Below, in pieces: positions 12,196-24,315 of a stretch of DNA of 64,000 bases (position 1 is the stretch's first letter; each line of letters opens with the position of its first letter). The position numbers and the translations under genes were made by a program. This stretch comes from Blakeslea trispora. Lineage: Eukaryota; Mucoromycota; Mucoromycetes; Mucorales; Choanephoraceae. The stretch spans positions 124,001 to 188,000 of the forward strand of contig JAIWNE010000042.1 in NCBI GenBank assembly GCA_025331445.1, given 5' to 3'. The notes below the pieces were generated by a model that ran no database searches, had not been told where the DNA came from, and saw only the letters and a program-made list of their open reading frames with translations.

Positions 12196-13762
12196 TTATT
12201 TTTCGTCTTCTTCTTCGCTCTCTTCCTCCTCTTGATCGTCGTCCTCTAGCTTTCTTTTGTTACGTCTTTGTTCCATAAACTTATCCACAAGTATAGTGTA
12301 CATTTCGTTGTGTAATGATTTAGACTTTTGGTGATGTTCACTCAAGCGTACTAACTCAGCTTGAAGAGCATTGACTTGCTGTTGCAAACTAGCGCTTGAA
12401 TCATCCGTCTAATTGAAAAACAACAAGGATGAGAACAAGCGCAGATCTATCAAACAAACAACATACCTTCATCTCACGAACAGCATTGGCGGCCTTTTTG
12501 ACATGTTCTAGTTCTGGCAATTGACTGGAATAAAGAGGTCCTGCGTCAACCAACTGTTGCTGAGCAGCAAGATCCATTTTGGTATGCTGAATGATCTGTT
12601 GTGAAGCATCACGGCGCTCTTCTTCGGATGTAGCCATAGCACGTTTCAATGTCTTTAAGGGCATGGGTGCCAGATTTTGCTGTGAACTATTGGGATGCAA
12701 TTCAATAGGTCTTAGGAAGCAAGTAACATGACTCACATGGCCCTTATGCGATTCAAATTTACGCAGAGGCTGTCTACTTGGTACGTCCCAGACAATGCAC
12801 TGACTATCTTCACCTCCTGAAACTAAAAGTGTACCATCAAATGATAATGCAAGCGATGTGATGTTGCCTGTGTGTCCCACAAAAACAGATCCTGTTGTAC
12901 CATCTTGCTTTTGTTCGGGATTTAATGATCGAATGCCTACAGTCTCAACTCGTCCCATACCACCAAGGCTTTCAACTGTGTTGATGTTATATGCTTGGTC
13001 TTGATGGCGTTTGTATAGATCCACTGAGTATATCTTATCTTCGCAAGCTGCAAACATCATGATTTCTGAGGGATCCATGACAACATTGGAAACAGCTTTG
13101 GGGAATAAAAAGGTAGTCAATAGCTGACCTGTAGCAAGGTCCCATAATTTAACTGTGTGGTCTAGACTGCTAGTGCAAACACGGGCGCCTGACATTTGGC
13201 CATAGCCTACATGAATATCTGTAACAGGTAATGTATGATCTGACCAAGAATAAAGAGGCGAGGGGCGCATGGCAAGATCTTCGGTGGGTTCAATGAGGTG
13301 GCTCAATAACCAAACATTGACAGCTGCATCTTCACTAGCTGTCAATAAAGTAGTATCGTCATGGCTGAAGACAAGGCGTGTAATGCGGCGATAATGAGCT
13401 TCAAACACGCGCAATAGGTGACCTGTTGAAAGCTGCCAGATATAAACTTTGCCGGTCGCGGTGGCTGCAGCTAAATATTGGCCTTGATGGGACGACGCGA
13501 CTGTGACCATCTTTTCTGCTGTTGTCATCTTATGAAGCACTTGATCTCGGTGAAACTGATAAACATTCAAGATGGCGCGATCGGTTTGAGCTGCTACAAC
13601 AGCACCAATCTGAAAACTAGCGCCTGGTTTGGGTACAGTAGCAAGACCACCAATAGATGACATGCTTTGTTTAAATGAAAACAAACTGGAGCCAGAACGT
13701 ATATCCCAGACATGAATAGTGTTGTCTGCATTGGAAGCTGACAAAGCGACTTCAGTTGCCAT
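12196..13762 (-). CDS. IPI3: pre-rRNA processing WD40 protein Ipi3/WDR18
   Basis: Two exons (13762-12467, 12408-12196) join in phase 0 to 502 residues. WD40 repeats are visible as NTIHVWDIRSG, GKVYIWQLSTGHLLRVFEAH, AAVNVWLLSHLI, HTVKLWDLATGQ and SQCIVWDVPSRQPLR. The arrangement, including the characteristic SWSDHTLPVTDIHVGYG segment, matches Ipi3/WDR18. In yeast Ipi3 works with Ipi1 and Rix1 and the ATPase Rea1 in maturation of the 60S pre-ribosome and ITS2 removal. The C-terminus (after about 410) is a coiled coil, LQQQVNALQAELVRLSEHH, ending in an acidic tail of mostly Glu and Asp. Confidence 0.93.
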
Positions 13763-14814
13763 GGTGCTTAGAAAGAGTAAAGTAGTTGATAGAGTGAATA
13801 AAAAAAGAAGAAATCATAAGCATGACCGAAACTGCATAACTAGTTCAGCCACCTCAAAAGAAAAGCAGTCATTTTTTCATATGTTAAAGATCTTGGCCTT
13901 TTTATTTTTATCGCCAGCATAAATACAGCAAGAATTACTCAAAGTGTTAAAATTTTCCTTTTCCCTTGGCTGATTGCTTATGATCTCAAGCTTTGGACAG
14001 ATAAAATTCGCGTCTTTCTCTTTCTCCTTTTTGCCATAATCTGTTTCTTTAAATCTTCTTTGTCTTCGGTCGCTTTTTTATTCTCTTGGTTTGAAATTTT
14101 AGATCCGTCTCCACATCAAAAAAAACGGAAGGCTTGTTTAGTGGCATTGAGGCAGCTGAGTTTCTAAAAGTCAAAGCATGGTCTGTTTCTTATACAACAC
14201 AGTGATTGTTACTAGTCTAAAAAAAATGGAAAACTAGCAAGAAATGACGTGTTCGGTAGCATAAGCAGATGGTCTCATTTTTCTAACTCTGGGTATTTTT
14301 ATCATCTTTTTACTGTTGCAATAGATCAAAAAAAAGTGAACACAGTAGTCACGTTTTAGATGAATGCTCCAATAATCGTTTAGTATTCAGGGTTCTTGAA
14401 TTTTTTTCATAAGAAAACTTTTCAGATTTCCTATTAACAAAGCCGTCCATTTTTTTTTCCTCTTTCTTTTCCTTCTTTCCTTCTTCTTCCTTCCCCCCAA
14501 CTCTTCAAAAAAAAAAAAAGAATCCTTTTTTCTTTTTCCTTTGCGTCTTTCTTCGTACAAAGTTAACGCATCAATCCCTTTTTCTTTTTTCTTGACACTA
14601 CATACTGGCCGTTTTTTTTCTAGGTATAAAAAACGTCACAGTGGAATAGCCCAACATCTCTCTAGAAGCCGTTAAAAGAAGACTCTTTTCCTCACTTTTT
14701 GTACTTTACCAAGTACAGATACCTTTTCGACCTCCGTAATACACACTCTTACACAAACCACATACACTCTCAAACAAACAACCAATCACATCTGTTCAAC
14801 ACGTATATTAATCT
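13763..14814. promoter_or_regulatory. divergent promoter region IPI3 and SPE2
   Basis: About 1.05 kb without a gene. The right half is the SPE2 promoter: extended T/C tracts (14440-14600), then TATAAA at 14625-14630 and a leader of about 150 bases that contains no ATG. The left part is the IPI3 upstream region. No protein-like reading frame is present. Confidence 0.55.
14625..14630 (+). promoter_or_regulatory. TATA box of SPE2
   Basis: TATAAA, in the context TAGGTATAAAAAACG, lies 185 bases before the SPE2 start codon and directly after a long polypyrimidine stretch. Position and context fit a TATA element, but no transcript start is known. Confidence 0.5.
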
Positions 14815-16297
14815 ATGGTAAGCTTGATTCATCCTCCTCCTGCAGCTCCAGCTCCCGGCGAGAACTATTCTGCACAAGAAGGTGCTTTCGAAGGCCCTGA
14901 AAAACTCTTGGAAATTTGGTTCTCGCCATCACCTGAACTTATAAATGATCATCAAAACCTTGACTCCTCCTCCTCAGACGAAGCTGAAGATTCATCCGAG
15001 GATAATGACACTAGAAGAAAAAGAAGAAGGAGTGTTGCCCCTGTAGATGGTAAAACTGGTCTTCGTGTCATCCCCAAGCCTGTTTTGGATAAGATGTTGG
15101 CTTTAGTCAAGTGTACCGTATTGAATGTTATTACGAACAAAGATGTTGATGCTTACTTGTTGAGGTAAAGATAAGAAAGAAAAGAAAAAGAAAAAATCGG
15201 TAGAAGAATCGAAAGGGAAAATTTATAGCATGGCATTGACGTTATAATGGTTGGTAGTGAATCTTCCATGTTTGTGTACCCTCACAAACTAATTATCAAA
15301 ACATGTGGTACTACCACTCTCCTTTTGGCCTTACCTAGACTTCTGGAACTTGCCAAGAGCTACTGTGGGTTTGAAAAAGTTTGGCGTGTGTTCTACTCAA
15401 GAAAAGCCTTTATGTTTCCCGAACGCCAAAAGGGCCCTCATCGTTCCTGGGAAGAAGAAGTTGAATTCTTGGATAAATACTTTGGTAAAGTCAAAACACC
15501 AGACAATGTTACTTGAGAAAACTAAACAAAAAAATTTAGACGAAGGTTCTTCTTACAAGATTGGCAAAGAATTACAAGACCAATGGCATCTCTACTTGAC
15601 TAAGCCATCTGACGATGTGCTTCATCATGCTTCTTCTAGACCTTCTCCATATCCTCCTCACTTACGCGGTGTGATGCAAGAACATGAAATTCAAAGCGGA
15701 GAATCTACACCTGTTACATCAGACACTGATGAAGATCCTTCTCCTTTTGGCAACCATGGTCATTCTTATCCAGACCAAACTGTGGAGATCCATATGACTG
15801 GCCTAAACCCTGAAAACATGAAGAACTTTTACCATGACCCTTCAAAGACGGAAAGCGGCATTCCTGGTGGCATCTGGGTTGACAAGCAAACTGGTATTGA
15901 TAAGCTCTATCCCTCTGCTCAAATTGACTCTTATCTGTTTGAGCCTTGCGGCTATTCTTCAAACGGTCTCTGGAAGGACAGATATTTTACTTTTCATGTT
16001 ACACCTGAACCTGAATGCTCTTATGCTTCTTTTGAGAGTAATATACCCGTTGAGCAGTCCCATGGCAACGATCATCAAGAAGGTCAGAGTCCTATTGAAG
16101 CCTTGATCACTCGTGTCCTCGATGTTTTTGATCCTTCTTCTTTCACTGTGACCTACTTTACCTCACACCACAAAGAACACCATAGCCAGAGCCACATGGT
16201 CCGCTCCATGTCCTCTTTAAACGGCTACAAGCGCACCAACCGTATTCTATATGAATTTGATGGTTATGACTTGGTGTATGGTCACTATGCCAAATGA
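14815..16297 (+). CDS. SPE2: S-adenosylmethionine decarboxylase proenzyme
   Basis: Three exons (14815-15164, 15258-15484, 15540-16297) join in phase to 444 residues. The enzyme makes decarboxylated AdoMet, the aminopropyl donor for spermidine and spermine. Family residues are all present: the Glu pair in [12 protein letters not shown], the self-cleavage site [14 protein letters not shown] whose Ser becomes the pyruvoyl group, the acid Cys in KTCGTT, Ser in PCGYSSNG and His in [11 protein letters not shown]. Unlike the human enzyme it carries an acidic-then-basic insert ([13 protein letters not shown], then KRRRS) at about 50-72. The leader has no upstream ATG, so the small upstream ORF that regulates the mammalian gene is absent here. 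Confidence 0.95.
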
Positions 16298-18617
16298 TAA
16301 AAAAATTAAGATGAAATAAAATTGATTTGATGCACAAAAGAAAATATATAGTCAGCAATGTTTTGAAGATCTAGGTACAGAGGCTGGTACTCCAATTGTA
16401 CCTACTCACTACGTGAAGCTCATGGTTGAGCCTTGTTCTCAGCGTAAGAAAAATTTTGCCAAAGGTCTTTTGAATGTAGTTATCCTATCGGATTCTTCAA
16501 TTTGTTTACTAGCTGTTTATTAATGTCTGTATCACTGTAAACCACAGGGCTTGAAGCTCACATGTTGAAAATACTTGGATTTGACCAAGGTATTCTGTAT
16601 TTCAAGCATCTGCTGATAGTTGTCTTGTCTTGTTGTATGCCCCTGACATATATTGTATACATCGCATATGTTGTACTTTTTATATAGTTCGTAACCTGAA
16701 AGGCTTGATTTTCTTTTAATAGAACAGCAACAAAAGCTGAAAAGTTTCTCCTGCAGAGAAAGCACTGTGGTACTCTAGAAGAGAAAACTGCTAATCCTTT
16801 ACGGCCAAAGACTTGATAATGCAGCGAGGATTTTGTTTCTGTCTAGGTCCACGTAACTCAAAGGATAACGAGGTATTGTTAACAGAGAATATAGCAAACG
16901 AAAAAAGAAACTGATGAAAACCAAAAGGGCGGGGTAGAATACATGACACTTATTGAAGGCACAAGCACAAGTTGGAGAGCTGATAGCTTGAGGTTGTGTG
17001 TATCAATGTATAACAGACGATCGAAGGTAGGTTGCAAGTCAGTATCTTTCCTGCAAAGATGAGAAGCCTGAAGAGAAGTAAAATGTGAATGAAATTGCCG
17101 AATTGAATAGTCCCTGGATGTTGATTGAGGTGTGTAATGTCTATCCGAAATAGTTGGGTTGCACTTGTGAAGTTTCTGGAACAGAGAAAATGGACAAAGC
17201 AAACTAAAACCAAGACTTGCCTTTTAAACTGGGCACAATTTACCTGCATTTGTATTACTTGATTAATGATGAGAAGCGATTTGGTCTTTGGTGCATCACG
17301 TCTATCTTTGTTACACCTTACCTTGTTTATCAGCGATCAATCACTTGTAACAGGCCGACTTTATGATGTTTGCATTAAGATATAGATAAATAAAAAACAA
17401 CACTATCTTTTTTAGCTTTGCAGGGCTTAAGGTATTGTTGTTACCATAGTTATCATATGGTGCCTTTTGTTATTGTGAGTCTAGAGATAATGTTTACTCT
17501 CCTGCAATAAAAGCAGTAACTCTTGATTGTCAGATTAGGCACTCAATCCTATAGCTCTCTCAAAAGTGACTGTGACATACGTCCCTTTTGTCTCACTTTA
17601 TTTGGTAGCTTATCATCTGAGTCTAGACAGAGGACTTGTCGCCTATTCTGTTCGACGCAAGTTACATGCTTTATAACCTCTTTGTCCAACCATGTAAAAT
17701 GATGGTAGGCAAGCCTAATTTAGCATACAAATATTAAATGCAAACAATCGTTGCCTTTTCTATACATAGCTGTCATCGCAAAGCCGTGGTGATAGATTTT
17801 ACTTTTAACAGCTGAGTATGTTTTACTTGGTGTAAATCAAGAGCATCAAAATCTTTTTTCTTTTGTTATTTTTAGCCCAAATTGAATTTTCGTATGCTCT
17901 AAACCAATTTCGATTTGTGTTTCAATCATCTTTGAAGATTGTTGTGTGAGAATAAGAGAAAAGCTATCCTATGAAACAGGTTTCTTGACTCCTGTAGGAT
18001 ACGCTTATTTTTAAAGAGAAAAAAAATGTATCTTGAAATAACCTTGCCTTTTTGAGCATTATGGTAAGAAAGGTGCATAACTAGTGAAAAAAAAAAAGAA
18101 GAAAAAGATCGCCTCTCATTTACTGATGAGGCTTAGTTTTTTGCCTTCAAGTAAAGCGACAAACAAATAAAGAAAAGCAGGTCAAGTAAATAGTTCAGTG
18201 TTATTATTGGTGTTGAGATCTTACGCTTTCCTATCTATCATGTTGCCAATGGTCTCGTAAAGCAAGAAAAAGTCAATTGCATAGAAACCCTAAAGATTGC
18301 AGGACTGTATGATTTATACTTGCAGGCGAGTAATCTCTACCTTCCATGAATTTTGTCTTTTGTCTCAGTGTGTAGTCTATCTCTGGAAATGATGTACGTG
18401 CCTCTAACTCAGTTAGTGACACAAATAGTAAATTAGTTTTGATTATATGTGTTACCATGCCAACTCCTATTCTGTTTAAATATAAAAAAAAAGAAAGATG
18501 TATTTTTAATTTCTTTAGATTCTCTCTTCTCTTCTTTTTTATCAGTCCAAGAATTAAGGCGATCCTTTTCTTTCTTCTTTATCTCTTTTGTCTATAGAAC
18601 AACTCCTTTCCTTTAAA
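16298..18617. other. 2.3 kb intergenic region without a recognisable gene
   Basis: AT-rich sequence with only short, motif-free frames on both strands. No tRNA or rRNA hallmark was found. The left end contains the SPE2 3' end (AATAAAA at about 16315). The right end is a pyrimidine-rich leader of the glycosyltransferase. I see nothing else I can support. Confidence 0.55.
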
Positions 18618-20243
18618 ATGCGCTTAGAATCAAACGCAAAAGTGTCTCGACTAGTCAAATATGCTATCTTTGTTTATATCATGATATCGCTGTTCTATAC
18701 CACCAACCATTATTTCTCTGTACATCATGTAAATAGCCCTACCTCCAGCAGCACCCTCGACCAACTCAATACTAGATATAATAATAGAAGAGAAGAAGTT
18801 GCACAGATCATTGTCGAAGAGAGACCCATTCAAGCTATAACCCAAAATACAAATGACCAAATTATTTGGCCTGGCTCTAAAGGTATATAGAATTCTATAT
18901 ATATAAAGGAGAAAAGCAGGGGGAGGAGGAGGGGGGAGAGTCAGATTATGCATGTTAACCTTTTGAACTCTAGGCAGCGATATGCAACACCAACTAAGTG
19001 AGCAACTGGTCAAGGCTAAGATTTTCTCTAGTAGCATGGGTTTAGATAATGTTACACCTTATTATTTCAAGGCATCTCATGCTATGGAAGCACAAGATAT
19101 CACTTTGGCTACATTAGTGACTCGCAACCGTTTCCATGTCTTGAGTCGCTTAGCAACAAACTATCAAGGTAAATTAACAGAAAAGTCTTTACATCTTCCT
19201 TAAAATGAAAACAGTCTAGACCAAAGAATTGAATTAACATTTGTAAATAATAGGTCCTATCTCAGCTGCTATTCACGTTTTAGATGACAATGAAAAAATA
19301 GCCACGATGAAAGAATTAGGCAAGATTTACAGTTCAAACCCAGATATGCAAAAATTTGTTGATGTTCACCTCATCATTGACAAATATGATCGACAATTCA
19401 ATATGTGGCGAAACATTGCCAAACTGTTTACTCGCACAGACTATCTCATGATGCTGGATGTTGATTTCCATCTCTGTACTGATTTCCGCAAGACTATCTT
19501 TGGCAACCCACAGCTGACTCGGATGCTGGCTTCCGGAAAGACTGCTATTGTGGTACCTGCTTTTGAATATCTCAACCAAAAAGATGGTCTCGATTGGCGT
19601 ACATTCCCTACAAAAAAGAGCCAAGTTATCAAGCAAGTCAAATCAAACAAGCTCGACAGTTTCCATAGCTCTTGGGTTTCTGGTCATGGAGCCACCAACT
19701 ACACACATTGGTACAATGCTCGTCAGCCTTACCCTGTTACTCAATACGAATACTCTTATGAGCCATATGTGATTTACAAGAAAGAAGGCACTCCTTGGTG
19801 TGACGAGCGATTTATTGGTTATGGCGCCAACAAGGCTGCTTGTTTATACGAAATTTTCATTTCTGGCGTTGACTATTGGGTACTTCCAAATGACTTTTTG
19901 ATCCATCAGTCACACAAGTATGCCAACCATGATCGCACAAGAGAGGTAGAAAAAAAATTGAATAGGTTGATCCATATGTTTACCTAACTCCTTTTTTTTT
20001 CTTTAGCGTGTACATAATAAGCAGTTATATGACAACTTTAGAACTGAAATCTGTCTTCGTTACTCAAGAAAATACGTCATTGAAGACACTTGGTACACAC
20101 CTGCAGCTGATAACATGAAGAAAGTGTGTACTGATATTCCAAAATGGAAATATCTATCTGGCATTTCCAAGGAACAAAGACTAAAAGACCTAGCTGAGGA
20201 AGAGGCTAGAAAGCGTTCGCAAGAAGTTACTGCCACTATTTAA
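18618..20243 (+). CDS. LARGE-type glycosyltransferase (GT49-like), type II membrane protein
   Basis: Four exons (18618-18882, 18974-19168, 19254-19945, 20007-20243) join in phase to 462 residues. The start is the first ATG; there is a short cytosolic tail, one membrane anchor (about 14-35, YAIFVYIMISLFY) and a luminal domain. The catalytic part has ITLATLVTRNRFHVLSRL, ISAAIHVLDD and the metal-binding DxD in LMMLDVDFHLCTDF, then WCDERFIGYGANKAACLYE and FLIHQSHKYANHDR. These match the GT49/LARGE-B4GAT1 family that adds GlcA or related sugars in the Golgi. In a fungus the acceptor is probably a cell-wall or secreted glycan; this is inference. Intron 1 holds a GA-rich tract (18914-18942). Confidence 0.9.
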
Positions 20244-20432
20244 AGTGTTTCTTTTTTTTTGTATTTAGAGAATTTTCTTAAGATAAAGAAAAATAAAGTC
20301 CTTTTTTTTTGTCTTCACGTGTCAATAAGAAATTAGGGAGCATTTTAAAGGAAATTGATATTTAAAGACGAAACCAATCATTTCTCCCCTCTTCCTTTCG
20401 TAATCTTTTTCTTTTGCTTTTTTCTTTTCTTT

Positions 20433-20953
20433 ATGATGCATACACACTCACTCGACTTGACCTGGCTTTATCCAACCGTAAGAGAAAGCATGAATAGCTT
20501 TTTATTCTGGCTTAGAACTAAAATGAGAAAAAATACAAGTAGAAAATCTATAATCGATTACTCACTGGTCAATCAAGAGCCTACTATGAGCACAAGTTAA
20601 AGACAGCAACCACATATGAAGAGTGGACTGAAGCAGCCACCGTTTTAGACGAAATGGACGGTAATAAATTTGCTTGTTGTTTCCCTTATAACACATAAAA
20701 CTCAAACTTGATTTAGGCTTTGATGAATGGAAACGAGAACTTAAGTCGCCAGATTACGATTGGGAGTTAGTTAAGGCTAGATTAGATCAATTGAGGAAGA
20801 TCAGATGGTCTAATAAAGGGCAGTCAGATATGATATTTGCCTTGAGAACAAGCTTAGCTAGAAATTTGGGTGACATGGGCAATCCCAAAGTAAAAAAAAA
20901 AAAAAGAAAAAGAAAAGAGAAAACAGTTATTACTATTATGAATGTATCATTGA

Positions 20954-20991
<38 letters not shown>

Positions 20992-22938
20992 GGGTTAGCT
21001 TTATTCTTATTCGCGTGTAGGAACAAAGGAGCTGACAACTGAATATATTGATGAGGTGGTTAGACAGTTGAACTGGATATGTGATGAACCAGCAGATCCT
21101 GATGAACAACTAGATTTGAATGCAAAACATGAGTTTTTTATGAATATTCGACAAAGTTTTGGAAGAACTGCTTTATTGTTGAGTGGAGGAGGCACTCTTG
21201 GGCTTAACCATATCGGTGTTATTAAATGCCTTTATGAAGCCCAGCTGTTGCCTCGTATTATCTCAGGAGCTTCCAGTGGTAGTATTATGGCTTCTATTCT
21301 CTGCACAAAGACAAATGATGAGCTACAAGGCATATTTGATCCTTCCACATTCAGACTCGTAAGCTTTTGTCTATTAAATATGGTAACTGATTGACAGAAA
21401 GAAGTTTTTTTTTTGTCTTGTAATAGGATGTATTTGAAAAGGAAGGTGAGCCTGACACCCTGCTGGCTCGTTTGCATCGTTTGCTGACAACTGGCCAAAT
21501 GTTTGACGTGGACATTTTGAGAGAAGCACTTCGAGCAAATTTAGGCGACATGACATTTCAAGTAAACTATGTCGAATGAAAGCAATTAGTAACACAACTT
21601 ACATAGTTTTTTTTCTTTTTGCTCTAGGAAGCATTTAATCGTACTCGTTTTATTTTAAACATCACAGTTAGCTCATCTACGCTTTATGATATGCCTCGAT
21701 TGTTAAACTACTTGACAGCACCTGATGTGGTAGGTGCTTGTGTAATTTTCGCTTTCAATAACATGACTAAACAAGCTATCTTTTAGCTGATATGGTCTGC
21801 AGTGTAAGTTAGATTTATATATGGCAAGTACTTGTTGTTTTTGTGTTAATCAAGCAAAACGTCTAGTGCTGCTTCGTGTGCAGTACCAGTCTTTTATGCG
21901 TCCACCCCATTGTTTTCAAAAGATAAGAATGGTAAAGTGGTACCATGGAATCCTAGTGGTATGTATATACAAAAAAAAGTTTCTTCTTGAAAACCAAATA
22001 ACACATGTATGTCAGATCAACTTTATATTGATGGGTCTGTTGAAAAGTAAGTATTAGAGAAAGAAAAAAAGAGAGAGAGGCTTCTTCTTGACTATTCATG
22101 CTCATGTGTTGAAAGCGATTTGCCTATGAACAAACTGTCGGAGCTGTTCCAAGTCAATCATTTTATTGTATGTCAAGTAAACCCACATGTCATTCCCTTC
22201 TTACAAAAGGCAAATACGCCTTCTAAGTTAAGAAAAGCGGCCAATTTCTGTATGCATATGGCAAAGACAGAGGCACAACATCGATGTACTCAGGTATGGT
22301 TTGGCTCATCTTTCATAAGCTAAGAAACATAGTATAAGGTTGACTCACTTCTTCTGAAGCTGACTGAGTTAGGTGTTATGCCTTCTTTCTTCAACAAAAT
22401 GCAGTCCATCATGTCACAAAAATACTCGGGTGACATTACCATTATACCTGAAATCGGTTATTCTGATTTCTTTCGTGTACTCTCCAACCCAACACATGAT
22501 ATGGTAGAGGAATGTATTCAACGAGGAGAGCGAGCTACCTGGCCAAGTAAGCTATATACAGTCATGTCCTTTTGAAAGTCACGCACTTATGTGTTCTTAG
22601 AAATGTCTATTATCGAAAATCACTTGCAGATTGAACTATCTGTTGATCAAATCTTATATCGTTTGCGCTTGCATAGATTAAATGAGCTGCAAAGCAGAAA
22701 GAATAGACCTACTTTAGAAAATAGATCAACCTCCCAAATCAACATAAACCAATATCCCTTTATGATTACCAGCTCAACAGAAGAAGAACAGGAAGAACAA
22801 AAGAGGACAGAGATAACTGATCCCAACAAAGAAGATGTCATTATGGTCCAATCATTTAATAGCACACCAATCATGATATATCAGTCAAAAGAAAGAAGTT
22901 CAAGTAAAAGAGGGCTTTTGATGACTAAACCAGAATAA
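20433..22938 (+). CDS. patatin-domain triacylglycerol lipase (TGL3/4/5-like)
   Basis: Twelve exons join in phase to 591 residues: 20433-20477, 20543-20660, 20717-20889, 20999-21358, 21427-21561, 21628-21729, 21787-21803, 21867-21958, 22016-22046, 22116-22293, 22360-22546, 22601-22938. The patatin fold shows the oxyanion loop LLSGGGTLGLNHIGV, the nucleophile in IISGASSGSIMAS (about S204) and the dyad Asp in LYIDGSVEND. The N-terminal segment YNRLLTGQSRAYYEHKLKTA and TYEEWTEAATVLDEMDG is typical of fungal lipid-droplet TAG lipases. Exon 7 is only 17 nt and exon 9 only 31 nt; both are needed for IWSAVAASCAVP and DQLYIDGSVEND. Intron 3 contains a long CT repeat. The C-terminus is polar. Confidence 0.92.
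20959..20987 (+). repeat. CT microsatellite
   Basis: An uninterrupted (CT)n run of about 14 units inside intron 3 of the TAG lipase gene, just before the 3' splice site at 20998. It probably serves as, or expanded from, the polypyrimidine tract and is likely length-variable between strains. Confidence 0.9.
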
Positions 22939-23137
22939 ATAGATTGTCTAATGTATAGATAGATTTTATTGTATGGGAATGTTGGTCTTGAATGCATGTT
23001 GTATAATATGTATAAGGTTTTTTTTTTCTTTTTTTTTTGTATAGAAGAGAGAAAACTATGAGAAATGAAAAAGAGAAGGTAGAGAGGGGGAATAAAAGAC
23101 TGGTATTTACAAATGGCGTCTATAGGCGCTATGAAGA

Positions 23138-24315
23138 TTAGTATCGACATACATTGCCGTAAATCTTTTCGTAACCACTCATACGAATGGAAGGTATGAA
23201 CTGAGTAGAAGACGGCGTAGTGGCAGGTAAGAGGGTTCGATATCCGTGTGTTGTCTGAATTTGAGGTAATGAAGTTTGAGGTTGGATGGGATGTTGTTGG
23301 AATTGGGGTTGTGAGTTGTAATATGGATAAGGAGAAGAAGAGGACGAGGTAGGAGTTGAAACGTTAGAGGAGCTATTGGAAGAAACAGACATGGTTGAAA
23401 ACACGGTTTGGAGATGCTGCTGCTGCTGCTGCTGTTGTTGTTGTTGTTGCTTAGATGGAGGTAATGAGAGTGGGGTTAGATTGGCCATATAAGGTAGATT
23501 GGTATGTTGGTAGTGATGATGAGGAGACGATGGTACAGACATGCTCTGTGGTGCTAATTGAAATTGATGGTTGGTGTTACGCAAAAATTTTGGTGAATTA
23601 GGTGCAGATGGAGATGGTTGTGTTTGGTTTTTGAGCAATGATTCGTCTGTGTCATCATTTGGACTCAAGAAAGGAGAAGACGCTGTTGGAGAAGACAAGG
23701 ATGGATTTTGGGATGTATATTGACAGAGACGTTCTTTCAATGCCATGTTTTCAGCTTGCAAGTCCTATTTTACCTGTCAGTAAATGATGGCGTTATCGAT
23801 TTTTAAAAAAAAATCTTACCTTGATATAGTCTAACGAAAGTTTCAAGATGTTGCCCTTATTTGGCTTTTGTCCAGGCTGAATGGCATTTGGAACCACACT
23901 GGAAAGCTCAAAGATAGTATTGTTGATATTGTCTCGACGGCGGCGTTCTACATGATTATGGTTTTCTCTTCTTCTCTGAATGCGTTCGATAGCTGTCTTG
24001 CTATCCAAATTATTTCTATATCGTTCAAAATAAGTCTACATAAACTTCTTTCGCTGACTTTATTTTGTTTTACCTATTAAGTATATTGACGCCATTGACG
24101 CGATAAGCTGTTTGCTTCTTAGGCTTAGGTTTCTTTCTACTCATTTTTTGAGGCGAAAGGTCAGAAGTAAAATTAAGAAAGAGGGCTTGTGCGATAGGAG
24201 CCTTTTGGGTGCCGTCCTGCGAAGAATCCTCTTCAGAGTCTTCGTCTTCCATAAAATCATATGGCTGCTTGTGTTGTTCTGCTATCATTAGGCTATCGTT
24301 AGTAGCGCAAACCAT
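23138..24315 (-). CDS. bHLH transcription factor with polyglutamine tract
   Basis: Three exons (24315-24074, 24015-23820, 23764-23138) join in phase to 354 residues. The basic region and first helix read NHNHVERRRRDNINNTIFEL, the loop includes SVVPNAIQPGQKPNKG, and helix 2 is NILKLSLDYIKDLQAEN. His, Glu and Arg at the standard basic-region positions predict binding to CACGTG-type E-boxes, as in the MITF/USF/Cbf1 group. An acidic stretch (EDEDSEEDSS) and a basic KKPKPKK motif precede it. The C-terminal 200 residues are Ser/Pro/Gln-rich, with about 11 consecutive Gln. Two CCAAT boxes lie about 180 bp upstream. DNA-binding class is clear; targets are unknown. Confidence 0.9.

Noticed and set aside
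16879..17249. Two overlapping minus-strand frames of about 100 codons
   Set aside because: Cys/Leu-rich, no motif, no splice partners and no conserved-looking segments; typical random frames in AT-rich DNA.
20791..21042. Lys-rich frame through TAG lipase intron 3
   Set aside because: It reads the A-run and CT repeat of the intron; splicing 20889 to 20999 gives the conserved sequence.
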